From Thermodesulfobacteriota bacterium (lineage in GTDB: Bacteria > Desulfobacterota > GWC2-55-46): a stretch of 64,000 nucleotides of DNA. Both the position numbers and the translations under genes were made by a program. The stretch lies in NCBI GenBank assembly GCA_030583865.1, contig CP129479.1:2380819-2444818 (forward strand). The letters run 5' to 3'. The notes beneath the pieces were generated by a model, which saw only the letters and a list, made by a program, of their open reading frames with translations, was not told where the DNA came from and did not search any database. Shown here piece after piece: positions 17,584 through 25,015 of the stretch; position 1 is the stretch's first letter; each line of letters starts with the position of its first letter.

Positions 17584-17694
17584 GTCATTGCAAGGATTTG
17601 GCTCCGAAGCAATCCTCAAAATGGTTGATTTATTAAAAAGATTGCTTCCCGCCGTGCTCGCTCGCGGCTTCGGCTCACAATTCGCAATGACGAA
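17584..17694. repeat. Interspersed inverted repeat (TCATTGC type)
   Basis: GTCATTGCAAGG and AAGCAATC at the left pair with GATTGCTT and CGCAATGAC at the right, giving a stem about 110 bases long with a variable centre. It lies between the convergent rsmE and receiver-PilZ genes. The type is common in bacterial intergenic DNA; related TCATTCTGAG repeats occur at 31205, 43250 and 62483. Confidence 0.65.
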
Positions 17695-17721
17695 TAAAGG
17701 AAAATTTAATCAGGGCTTCAA

Positions 17722-18444
17722 TCAGAGCAGACCTTCTCCGCCCTCTCCTATGACCTGGTCCTCGATGAACTTACGGAGGCCTGCCTGTATATTCGGGTCG
17801 AGGCCGACGAACCTTATGCCCATGCCGGGCTCCGAGAGCTTGTCCGGCATCTCCTTGACGGCATAGAGCACTTCTCCGTCGAGCACAAGGGGCTTGGGCG
17901 TCGGGAGCTCCAGCGAGACCTTGACATTCGTGCCCTCGGCAAAGGGCTTGAGCGTCCTTATGAAAACACCCTGCTCCGAGAGGGCGGTCGCGAATGTAGA
18001 GCGGCCAGTAGCGCCGGTTATGACCGTCGCCTTGAAAAGGACCCGTATCCTCAAAAAGTTCCTTGGCCGGGGCTCGATGAGCTTTTGTATGGTCCTGTAG
18101 AGCTCGGTCGGGCTTACGGGCCTTGTGACATATCCCGCGGCGCCCCTTGAAAGCGAGGCCACGAGGTCGGCTGTGCGCCCCACCTCCGAGGTCGTGATTA
18201 TCTTGATAATGCTCAGGCTCCTGTTAGACCTCAAGGCCTCCAGGCAGGGCTGGCCTGATATGGGGGGCATATCGAGGTCAAGGAGCACGGCGTTCGGTAT
18301 TATGCCGGAGGTTATCCGGACAAGGTCAGAGCCGTTCGAGGCGAGGAAGACGTTGTAGTCGAGCCTTTTGACCATCGTGGCGAGCTTAAGGCACCTTGAG
18401 GCGTCAGGATCGGCCACGACGATTGTCTTCGGTGGAGTAAGAAT
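17722..18444 (-). CDS. Response-regulator receiver protein with C-terminal PilZ domain
   Basis: A 240-aa two-domain protein. The receiver domain has the acidic pair in KTIVVADPDAS, the phospho-acceptor Asp in NAVLLDLDMPP (about 56), TTSEVG and the YVTRPVS segment with Arg where the conserved Lys is usual. The PilZ domain (about 125-235) begins RNFLRIRVLFKATV and includes EQGVFIRTLKPFAEGT, but the c-di-GMP RxxxR motif is only partly present. No ATG, GTG or TTG lies between the upstream stop and GTG 18417, which would cut the first beta strand. ATT at 18444 has GGAG 8 bases upstream and is my choice, unusual as it is. A role in c-di-GMP-linked motility or polysaccharide control is plausible. 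Confidence 0.75.
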   Translation of the reverse strand: MLTPPKTIVVADPDASRCLKLATMVKRLDYNVFLASNGSDLVRITSGIIPNAVLLDLDMPPISGQPCLEALRSNRSLSIIKIITTSEVGRTADLVASLSRGAAGYVTRPVSPTELYRTIQKLIEPRPRNFLRIRVLFKATVITGATGRSTFATALSEQGVFIRTLKPFAEGTNVKVSLELPTPKPLVLDGEVLYAVKEMPDKLSEPGMGIRFVGLDPNIQAGLRKFIEDQVIGEGGEGLL

Positions 18445-18564
18445 GGGTGCGGCTCCTTTTTAGGTTCCAATACATTTAAGGGATTTCCATCCTTTTGTCA
18501 ACATCGGAGGCTCAGGGCCGAGATTCCGCTTGAGGAAGCGCGTATAAGGCATTAAAATCCACCC

Positions 18565-18738
18565 ATGAGCGGACCGACAACCTGCATAGAATGCGTCCAT
18601 GCCGTTTTCCTGGATCCTAAAAAAGAGATCTGCTACAAGACCGGGGGCCTTTACTGCAAGAAGCTCAAGGCGATAGTCGGGAAATACGACCCGTGCCGCA
18701 TGAAACCCGCGAAGAAGGCTAAAGACAAGGACAAGTAG
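18565..18738 (+). CDS. Small Cys-rich protein of unknown function (57 aa)
   Basis: An open frame starting MSGPTTCIECVHAVFL and ending with a Lys-rich tail KPAKKAKDKDK. It has five Cys: CIEC, ICYK, YCKK and DPCR, a spacing suggestive of a small zinc or iron-sulfur knuckle. Length is 57 residues with GC content and codon use like the neighbours (third-position G/C). It lies alone between the divergent receiver-PilZ gene and an R1 repeat. I know similar tiny Cys-rich proteins only as hypothetical ones, so no function is given. Confidence 0.65.
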   Translation: MSGPTTCIECVHAVFLDPKKEICYKTGGLYCKKLKAIVGKYDPCRMKPAKKAKDKDK

Positions 18739-18857
18739 CCATAACCGGCCCCGGGCCTCACAGCCTATGACGGTTTCACGGCGCCCGGCCCTTCCCATTT
18801 CCGATTCTGGTATATTATATAATTCGCCCTTGTTTTTACGCATACCTAAACAACTGA

Positions 18858-19001
18858 AGGGTGCCTCTAAAAATTATGAATTTTTTCTGAGGTCAAGGAA
18901 GGGCGGAAATAAAAAGCGAAGCATACATGGGAATATGTGAACATTTTTATTTCCGCCCTGACACAGAGATCAGGAAAAATAATCATTTTTAGAGGTAGCC
19001 T
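18858..19001 (+). repeat. Palindromic element R1, copy A
   Basis: About 144 bp, almost fully self-complementary. The outer arms are AGGGTGCCTCTAAAAAT and ATTTTTAGAGGTAGCCT; the inner arms are GGGCGGAAATAAAAA and TTTTTATTTCCGCCC around a loop with ATACATG...AATATGTGA. It is nearly identical to the copy at 55074 and lies just upstream of the SpoIIM-like gene. Confidence 0.85.
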
Positions 19002-19013
19002 GAAAGAGTCCGA

Positions 19014-19655
19014 ATGGAACTCAACGCGACATTCGCCAAATCGCTCGGGGCGGCAGGGAAACTCAGGAACCTCATCATATTCTATGCGGCCGTCCATGTG
19101 ATATTCCTCTTTTTCGGGCAATGGATGGTTGCCCAGGGATATCCGGGGGTGATCGAGCTCCGGGAGGAGCAGCTTAAGGAGATACAGGAGCTCCCGTATC
19201 TTAAGCCGCTCACGGGCGTGCTCGCCGAGAACCTCCCGCTCAAGGTCCTCTACACTTTCTCTTTCAACCTGGTATTCGGGGCGTTCCTCAGCACCACCCT
19301 TACCGGACTCGTATTCTTCCTGCCTTATGTCGTAGCCGTCTGGAGGGGATTTATCATAGGGATACTCATAGCCGGAATGGACGTGAACGCTACGATGCTC
19401 ATCGTATTCTACGGCACTTTTGTCCTCGAATTCGGAGCATACTGCCTTTCGTCCTCGGTAGGGACCGACCTGGGCCTTTCCCTCATCTGGCCTGACCGCA
19501 AGGGCACGTCCTCGAGGAAAGAAGCCCTCCTCGCTGCCGGAAGGAACGGGGCGAGGCTGTATGTGTTTATAATCATTATTCTTTTCATAGCCGCCATATG
19601 GGAGATGTCCCTGCTGCATTACCTGCGGCCGATATCGGGCCCTGTAGCTTCCTGA
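19014..19655 (+). CDS. SpoIIM-like (stage II sporulation protein M) membrane protein
   Basis: A 213-aa integral membrane protein of the SpoIIM/DUF95 superfamily. Hydrophobic segments lie at about 19-37, 78-100, 103-122, 126-150 and 182-203, and the central NLVFGAFLSTTLTGLVFFLPYVVAVWRGF and YGTFVLEFGAYCLSSSVG blocks match the family, whose members often carry a conserved acidic residue in ExxA-type motifs. In non-sporulating bacteria the function is unknown. It is preceded directly by an R1 element, so any promoter must lie in or before the repeat. Confidence 0.75.
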   Translation: MELNATFAKSLGAAGKLRNLIIFYAAVHVIFLFFGQWMVAQGYPGVIELREEQLKEIQELPYLKPLTGVLAENLPLKVLYTFSFNLVFGAFLSTTLTGLVFFLPYVVAVWRGFIIGILIAGMDVNATMLIVFYGTFVLEFGAYCLSSSVGTDLGLSLIWPDRKGTSSRKEALLAAGRNGARLYVFIIIILFIAAIWEMSLLHYLRPISGPVAS

Positions 19656-19832
19656 TTTTTTCCAGCAAAATCCGCCTGAAAACCAAGATTTCTCTTGGAC
19701 ACTTCCCCCCATATATGCTATAAGGTCTCGTAAACAACAGGTGATAAGTTATTTCCAGCAAAGTCGCTTCTCTTCTCCCCGCTCGGTTTTAAAGGGCCGT
19801 CGGCCCCTAAATACTGTTTGCCGGATTCCCTG

Positions 19833-20552
19833 ATGGCTGGAAACAATATTTCTGAGAATATCCTTAATATTTACGACCGGATAAGGAGGGCGGCACGGAA
19901 GGCTGGCCGCGACCCCGGCGAGATAACGGTCGTGGCTGTCACCAAGATGGTGGAAGCCAAAAAGGTCAAGGAGGCCGTATCGGCTGGCCTCCGGGTCTTC
20001 GGCGAAAACTACGTGCAGGAGGCCCAGGAAAAGATAAGTAAGGTCAAGGACAAGAAGATAAAGTGGCACTTCATAGGCCATCTCCAGAAGAACAAGGCTA
20101 AACTCGCCGTAGAGCTTTTTGACATGATCGAGAGCGTGGACTCGATAGAGCTCGCAAAGGAGCTTGAAAAGAGGGCTTCCGCGCCGCTCGATATCATGAT
20201 AGAGGTGAACATAGCGAGGGAGAAGACAAAAGGCGGGGTAAGCCCGGACGAGGCCGTGAAGCTCGCCAGGGGCGTATCAGGCATGGCGAACCTCCGGCTC
20301 AAGGGCCTTATGGCCATCCCCCCCTTCTTCGAGGACGCCGAGATGTCAAGGCCGTACTTCGCCATGCTCCGGCGCCTCGCCGAGCGCATCAATAAGGAAA
20401 GGTTCCCCGGCGTTTTCCTTAAGGACCTCTCGATGGGCATGTCAAGCGACTTCGAGGTGGCAATAGAGGAAGGCGCCACTATCGTCCGGATCGGGACCGC
20501 CATATTCGGCAGCAGGGAAGCACAAGGTAAAAAGGCCGCCAAGTCCGCCTGA
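19833..20552 (+). CDS. yggS: YggS-family PLP homeostasis protein
   Basis: A 239-aa alanine-racemase-like TIM barrel that binds pyridoxal phosphate and buffers its level. ITVVAVTKMV carries the PLP Lys; FGENYVQEAQEK, WHFIGHLQKNKAK and LSMGMSSDFEVAIEEGATIVRIGTAIFG are all family signatures. Start ATG 19833 (MAGNN) is preferred to TTG 19818. It heads the yggS-(R1)-proC-yggT-divIVA-yggU series, a common order in bacteria. Confidence 0.95.
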   Translation: MAGNNISENILNIYDRIRRAARKAGRDPGEITVVAVTKMVEAKKVKEAVSAGLRVFGENYVQEAQEKISKVKDKKIKWHFIGHLQKNKAKLAVELFDMIESVDSIELAKELEKRASAPLDIMIEVNIAREKTKGGVSPDEAVKLARGVSGMANLRLKGLMAIPPFFEDAEMSRPYFAMLRRLAERINKERFPGVFLKDLSMGMSSDFEVAIEEGATIVRIGTAIFGSREAQGKKAAKSA

Positions 20553-20673
20553 CAGGCTCCCGGAAAAGCTCAAGTGCAGGGTCGAAAAATAAGGGCTCCG
20601 GGCGTGTTTTCCCGAATGCCGGAGCGTCCGAATTTTGAGGACCCGCTCGATGGCTTTTTCAGCAGCCGAATTA

Positions 20674-20817
20674 ATGACAACCTCTAAAAATTGAAGATTT
20701 TTCCCGCAATCAAGGAAGGCCGGGAATAAAAAGCGGAGCATATATGATAATATGTGAGCATTTTTATTCATGGCCTGACGCAGAGTCCGGGGAAAAGATT
20801 AATTTTTAGAGTTGCCT
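20674..20817 (+). repeat. Palindromic element R1, copy B
   Basis: Outer arms CAACCTCTAAAAATT and AATTTTTAGAGTTGCC; inner arms GGCCGGGAATAAAAA and TTTTTATTCATGGCC, with loop GCATATATGATAATATGTGA. It separates yggS from proC and ends 16 bases before the proC start. Confidence 0.85.
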
Positions 20818-20833
20818 TAATCCTGCAAACAAC

Positions 20834-21670
20834 ATGCTCACAAGGAAAACCATAGGCTTTCTCGGAAGCGGGAACCTGGCCGAGGCCCTCATCAAGGGGC
20901 TGCTCGCCTCATCGAAGTTAAGTCCCGGGCAGATAATCGCAAGCGACAGGATAAACGAGCGGCTCATCCACCTCGCCGAGAGCTACGAGGTAAAGGTCCT
21001 CAGCAAGAACTTCGAAACCGCCAGGAATGCTGATATAATATTCCTGACGGTCAAGCCAGGCGACGTCGAAGGCGTCTTGAGGGAGATAGCCCCCGAGATA
21101 GAGGCCGGGAAGCTCCTTATCTCGACCGCAGCCGGCATAACCACCTCGCGCATACTCGAGGTCCTGAAGGAAGCGGGCCTTTCGCATTTTCTGCCTGTAG
21201 TGAGGGCCATGCCCAATACCCCCGCGATCGTCCGCGAGGGGGTTACGGCCGTTTGCGCTGGGCTCGGCACTGGCGAGCGCCACCTCGAGTTCGCAACCGA
21301 GATATTCGGGTCTATCGGGAAGGTAGTCGCGGTAAAGGAAGAGTCCCTTATGGACGCGGTAACGGGACTTAGCGGAAGCGGGCCCGCGTACGTCTTCCTC
21401 TTTATCGAAGCGCTCATCGACGGCGGGATAAGGGCGGGCCTTCCTGCGGACACGTCAAAGGAGCTCGCCTTCCAGACCGTGCTCGGCGCCGCGAAGCTCG
21501 CGATGGAGAGCCCGATGGGGCTTGACGCGCTCAGGCGCATGGTCGCCTCCCCAGGCGGGACCACGATCGAGGGCCTCCGGAGGCTCGATGAGGGCGGCCT
21601 AAAGGAGACGGTCGCTTCCGCCGTAATCGCTGCGGCTAAAAGGGCACGGGAGCTTTCAGGGGGGAAGTAG
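20834..21670 (+). CDS. proC: Pyrroline-5-carboxylate reductase
   Basis: A 278-aa NADPH-dependent reductase for the last step of proline synthesis. The nucleotide-binding loop is GFLGSGNLAEALIKG (8-22), VRAMPNTPAIVREG lies near 123-136, and the C-terminal dimer region reads GLSGSGPAYVFLFIEALIDGG and ASPGGTTIEGLRRLDEGG. All are conserved and length is normal. The start ATG 20834 follows directly after the R1 repeat. It is the first gene of a tight cluster with yggT, divIVA and yggU. Confidence 0.97.
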   Translation: MLTRKTIGFLGSGNLAEALIKGLLASSKLSPGQIIASDRINERLIHLAESYEVKVLSKNFETARNADIIFLTVKPGDVEGVLREIAPEIEAGKLLISTAAGITTSRILEVLKEAGLSHFLPVVRAMPNTPAIVREGVTAVCAGLGTGERHLEFATEIFGSIGKVVAVKEESLMDAVTGLSGSGPAYVFLFIEALIDGGIRAGLPADTSKELAFQTVLGAAKLAMESPMGLDALRRMVASPGGTTIEGLRRLDEGGLKETVASAVIAAAKRARELSGGK

Positions 21671-21723
21671 GCGCGAGCTCCCGTAAGTCATCAAAGACAA
21701 AACCATATAACAAGGAAAACTGA

Positions 21724-22035
21724 ATGTTCATGCTGGCCAATATCATAATCGGGCTCACAAAGGTGCTCGACACTGTCCTGACCCTCTATTTCTGGATAAT
21801 AGTCATAAGGGCCATCCTCTCGTGGGTGAACCCGGACCCCTATAATCCAATAGTAAGGTTCCTGTACCAGATAACGGAACCGGTCCTCGGAAGGGTGCGG
21901 AGGATGCTGCCCCAGATGGGCGGGCTCGATATCTCTCCTCTCGTTGTGATTTTAATCATATATTTCATTCAGGCCGGCATAATACCCTCCCTATATGAAC
22001 TCGCCAGCAGGCTCAAGACAGGAGGAGGCTTCTGA
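21724..22035 (+). CDS. YggT family membrane protein
   Basis: A 103-aa protein with two hydrophobic stretches (about 4-28 and 71-90). WIIVIRAILSWVNPDPYNPIVRFLYQITEPVLGRVRRMLP is the YGGT signature. Such proteins are linked to envelope or cell-shape functions and are often encoded between proC and divIVA, as here. Its stop overlaps the divIVA start (TGATG). Confidence 0.92.
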   Translation: MFMLANIIIGLTKVLDTVLTLYFWIIVIRAILSWVNPDPYNPIVRFLYQITEPVLGRVRRMLPQMGGLDISPLVVILIIYFIQAGIIPSLYELASRLKTGGGF

Positions 22036-22532
22036 TGAAGATAACCGCGCTCGAGATAAAGGGGCACGCATTAAGGAAGCGCTTCAGGGGCTATGACGTA
22101 AAGGAAGTGGAGGAGCTCCGCGATGCCGCTTCCGAGGCCCTGGGCGAGGCGACGAAAGAGATAATGGACCTTAAGGAGAGGCTCGAAGACGCAGGGGAGC
22201 GCATACGTGCGTACGCTTCCAACGAGAACATCCTCCGGGAGGCAATCACCACGGTGCAGAGGATGGCCGAGGAGATGAAAGCTAACGCGAGGAAAGAGGC
22301 GGAAATACTCCTTGCCGAGGCAAGGCTCCAGGCAGACGAGATAATCAGGCAGGCCCAGTCCCGCTCATCCGCGCTCCAGGACGAGATATTCCGGTTGAGG
22401 AAGCAGAGGAAAGAGCTGGAATCCTCCATAAAATCGGTCATAGAATACCATTCATCCATCCTGCTCCTTGAAGAGGAAGAGGCCAGAAAGGCCGATGAGG
22501 AATCGGACAAGCTCAAGTTCCTCCCGAAATAG
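22035..22532 (+). CDS. divIVA: DivIVA domain protein
   Basis: A 165-aa protein with the DivIVA N-terminus (EIKGHALRKRFRGYDVKEVEELRDAASEAL) that senses curved membrane, followed by a long coiled coil (about 35-150) rich in Glu, Lys and Ala. In proteobacteria the role is unclear but likely in cell-pole or division organisation. It is coupled to yggT and overlaps the start of yggU by 38 bases. Confidence 0.92.
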   Translation: MKITALEIKGHALRKRFRGYDVKEVEELRDAASEALGEATKEIMDLKERLEDAGERIRAYASNENILREAITTVQRMAEEMKANARKEAEILLAEARLQADEIIRQAQSRSSALQDEIFRLRKQRKELESSIKSVIEYHSSILLLEEEEARKADEESDKLKFLPK

Positions 22533-22830
22533 CTCTTCATATGTAACGCCCGCCGAAGGGGGCGCGTTCATCAGGGTGAGGCTCAAGCCGCGCTCCTCAA
22601 GAAACATGGTCGAGGGCGTGGAGGAGGGCTCGCTCAAGATACGGATAACGGCCCCGCCTGTAGAGGGCGAGGCGAACAGGGCCCTCATAGAGTTCCTCTC
22701 CGCCCTTACCGGCATAAGGAAAAGCGCCTTCCACATAGAGTCCGGCCTCAAATCCAGGGAAAAGAAAGTATTCGTGGCAGGGGCGACCGCAGCCGAAATT
22801 GAAGAGGCCGTCTCGTCCAGGATTTCTTAG
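22495..22830 (+). CDS. yggU: DUF167 (YggU) family protein
   Basis: A 111-aa protein with a Ser-rich leader and the DUF167 core: FIRVRLKPRSSRN, LKIRITAPPVEGEANRALIEFLS and SREKKVFVAG. The fold is known but the function is not. Start ATG 22495 lies inside the end of divIVA; a later start near the Val-Thr-Pro stretch is possible. Last gene of the cluster. Confidence 0.85.
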   Translation: MRNRTSSSSSRNSSSYVTPAEGGAFIRVRLKPRSSRNMVEGVEEGSLKIRITAPPVEGEANRALIEFLSALTGIRKSAFHIESGLKSREKKVFVAGATAAEIEEAVSSRIS

Positions 22831-23580
22831 ACCTGAACCGTTAAATTTTTCCATTTTGTTAATGTCAGCATTTTGCGCACTGGTATGCGTTTTTTGTGCA
22901 AAGGGCTTTTAACATGCTATCGCGCTTTCGGGCATAAGCGAAAGACCTTTTTCCGCGCTTTCCGCGTGGTTTCGAGGGTACGGCTCGTTTGCTGTCTACC
23001 TCCACCACCCCGTGAACACACAAAAGCGAGCAGCGACCCAGGAGCTTTTTCTGGGTCAAGCGAGCGGATGCAAATCCGGGAATCTTCAACGGGCCCCCAA
23101 AGTCGCGGAGTTTACCTGAGCGAAGCGAAGGGCCTCGTTCTACTTACCCGGCCCGTTCACGCTCCGCTCCCTAAGGCTACGCTCGCCTTACCCTCCAGGG
23201 TCTGTTGAAATACAAAAACCTCTTTGTTTTGTCTTTGAGAATAACCCGGGCGTAAGGCGGAGCGAACATAGGGATGGGGGAGGGGCGGGCGAGGCGGGGC
23301 AGCAGGAGCGAGGCTAAAGGCCGAGCGATAATGGTGCGCACAGCGCACCTACAGGGCCGAGCCTGGAGGATGGAGGCGGGTAGTGAGGAGCCTTATGCAA
23401 AAAAGCGCGGCAGCGCCCAAACGGCCTTTGGATAAAAACCGCACGGCAGTGCGGAAAAGGCCTTTTGCTACCGGCTTACCAGTGTGAATTGCCAATGGTA
23501 TCAGTAATTGTACAATGTTATAATGTACCCTGTCCGGCCTTCCTCCCGGAAACGGCCCTGGGATTTTCAAGGAGATGCTA
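22831..23580. other. 750-bp gap rich in repeats, no gene
   Basis: The stretch has no coding sequence I can support. It carries scattered repeat pieces: a 117-bp segment (23215-23331) also found inverted at 33463-33580, the palindrome GGTGCGCACAGCGCACC near 23334, and a GC-rich hairpin CCGCACGGCAGTGCGG near 23442 flanked by AAAAGGCCTTTT-like pieces. The last 60 bases hold the presumed promoter of the radical SAM gene: TATAAT at 23519-23524, just after the palindrome ATTGTACAAT (23508-23517), without a convincing -35. Confidence 0.6.
23215..23331 (+). repeat. 117-bp interspersed repeat R4, copy 1
   Basis: Matches 33463-33580 in inverted orientation over its whole length: the part around GAACATAGGGATGGGGGAGG is nearly identical and the flank with AAAGACAAAACAAA against AAAGACGGAACAAA is looser. 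It is G-rich on one strand. No coding potential is supported. Confidence 0.7.
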
Positions 23581-24720
23581 ATGGACGGCATAATCTGCCC
23601 CGCGCCCTGGAATAGCCTCCATTTTTTCGAGGCCGGGCGCGTATTCACCTGCTGCACCGGATGGGTAAAATCCCCGGTAGGGAGCCTCAGGAAGCAGACC
23701 ATCTCCGAGATATGGAACGGCCCGGAAATCCAGTCCATGCGGAAAAGGATGCTCGAAGGGGCATGGCAGGAGATATGCCGCCCATCTTGCCCTTTCATCC
23801 AGTGGCACCTCTCGGGGGGCAGAGACGTAAAATTCGCCGACCTTGAAAAGCACGGGGTCATACCCGCCGCAGCGGACGAGATACGGGCCGGGAAGACCGT
23901 CGTCTCGACCCCGCCCACCGTATTCAACTTCTCCAACTCCGGCTACTGCAACCTGAAGTGCATCATGTGCAACACCAATCTCAAGGAGGACAAGGACCTC
24001 CTTGAGAGGGCCTATAATGACTTCATCACCTACCTGCCCACGGCGCGGAAGGTGATCCTGAGCGGCTGGGGAGACCCCTTCGCGAGGCCCGATACGCGCA
24101 AGATACTCACCGAATTCGACGGGAGCCGCTACCCTGACTTGAAGTTCAGCCTCATAACGAACGGGCTCCTCCTCAAGAGGTACTGGGAAAGGATCAAGCA
24201 CCAGAACTTCGCCGGAATAAACATCTCGGTCGACGCGGCGACAAAGGAGACGTACGAGAAGATACGGGTGGGCGGCAGGTGGGAGGACCTCCTTGAAAAC
24301 CTCGACCTGGTGAGGGAGGTGAGGGGCAGGTTCAGCGAGGTCGTCATAAACATGACCGTCATGAGGGCCAACTACAGGGAGATACCTGCCTTCGTGGACT
24401 TCGGCGAAAGCTACGGGTTCAACGTGGTCTTCCAGAAGATAACCGGGAGGTGCGGCGACCAGAACTTCTTCCTGCACGGGGACAGGCAGCTCATCGCAGA
24501 GGTCAAGGCGATGCTAACGGAAATAAAGGCGTCCAGGAAGGCGCGGAAGATCTCCGTGGACGTCGAATCGAACTTCGGGAACCTCCTTTCAGGAGACGAC
24601 GGAGGGGAAAGGCGCCTGCACGCGCTCATCAATTACTGGGGCTGGAAGCTTACGGCCCCGGTATCAAAGGCGGTTGAGCTATTAAAGGGGCGGCCCGGAA
24701 CGCCTGGCCACCCTGACTGA
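23581..24720 (+). CDS. Radical SAM protein with extra Cys clusters (SPASM-like)
   Basis: A 379-aa protein. The radical SAM Cys triad is CNLKCIMC (Cys123, 127, 130), followed by LSGWGDPFARPD, the SAM-binding and substrate region, and ISVDAATKETYEKIR. Unusually the extra Cys residues lie before the radical SAM domain: Cys6 (ICPAPW), Cys24-25 (FTCCTGW), Cys66 and Cys70, like a SPASM cluster moved to the N-terminus. Such enzymes modify peptides or sugars; no precursor peptide is visible nearby. Start ATG 23581 has AAGGAG 6-7 bases upstream. It stands alone between the repeat-rich gap and a terminator. Confidence 0.85.
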   Translation: MDGIICPAPWNSLHFFEAGRVFTCCTGWVKSPVGSLRKQTISEIWNGPEIQSMRKRMLEGAWQEICRPSCPFIQWHLSGGRDVKFADLEKHGVIPAAADEIRAGKTVVSTPPTVFNFSNSGYCNLKCIMCNTNLKEDKDLLERAYNDFITYLPTARKVILSGWGDPFARPDTRKILTEFDGSRYPDLKFSLITNGLLLKRYWERIKHQNFAGINISVDAATKETYEKIRVGGRWEDLLENLDLVREVRGRFSEVVINMTVMRANYREIPAFVDFGESYGFNVVFQKITGRCGDQNFFLHGDRQLIAEVKAMLTEIKASRKARKISVDVESNFGNLLSGDDGGERRLHALINYWGWKLTAPVSKAVELLKGRPGTPGHPD

Positions 24721-24747
24721 ACAGGATAATCCGACAGGCGGAGAGAT

Positions 24748-24785
24748 AAAAAAAGGGAGGCGATTCACGCCCCCCCTTTTTTTTG
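24748..24785. terminator. Bidirectional terminator between radical SAM gene and rpoD
   Basis: AAAAAAAGGGAGGCG pairs with CGCCCCCCCTTTTTTTT around ATTCA. It has A-runs on one side and T-runs on the other, so it can act in both directions for the two convergent genes. Confidence 0.8.
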
Positions 24786-24797
24786 AGTCCCATTTTA

Positions 24798-24870
24798 AGA
24801 CAATTACTAAAAATTAGAGATTTTCCCCGCAATCAAGGAAGGGCGGGAATAAAAAGCGGAGCATATATAT
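24798..24870 (+). repeat. Palindromic element R1, left half only
   Basis: ACTAAAAATTAGAGATTTTC...GGGCGGGAATAAAAAGCGGAG matches the left half of R1 and stops in the central loop (GCATATAT), where a complete second copy begins. This looks like one copy inserted into, or recombined with, another. Confidence 0.75.
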
Positions 24871-24871
24871 C

Positions 24872-25014
24872 AGGGTGCCTCTAAAAATTAGCCATTTTTC
24901 CCGAGGTCGAGGCAGGGTGGAAGTAAAAAGCGCAGCATATATGCCAATATGTGAGCATTTTTACTTACACCCTAACGAAGAGATCTGGGAAAAGGGCAAC
25001 TTTTAGAGCAGCCT
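24872..25014 (+). repeat. Palindromic element R1, copy C (next to rpoD stop)
   Basis: Outer arms AGGGTGCCTCTAAAAATT and ACTTTTAGAGCAGCCT; inner arms GGGTGGAAGTAAAAA and TTTTTACTTACACCC, with loop GCATATATGCCAATATGTGA. The inner arms show paired changes relative to other copies. It ends one base before the stop codon of rpoD. Confidence 0.8.
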
Positions 25015-25015
25015 G

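Noticed and set aside
18460-18843. Minus-strand frame of 127 codons over the small Cys-rich gene
   Set aside because: No domain, no ribosome site, and the plus-strand Cys-rich frame is more convincing.
18858-19001. R1 as a classical rho-independent terminator
   Set aside because: The arms are far longer than needed, interrupted by loops, and no T-run follows consistently; copies also lie upstream of gene starts.
23261-23330. G-quadruplex as the reason for conservation of R4
   Set aside because: G-runs are present but conservation extends well beyond them into mixed sequence, so a G4 alone does not explain the repeat.
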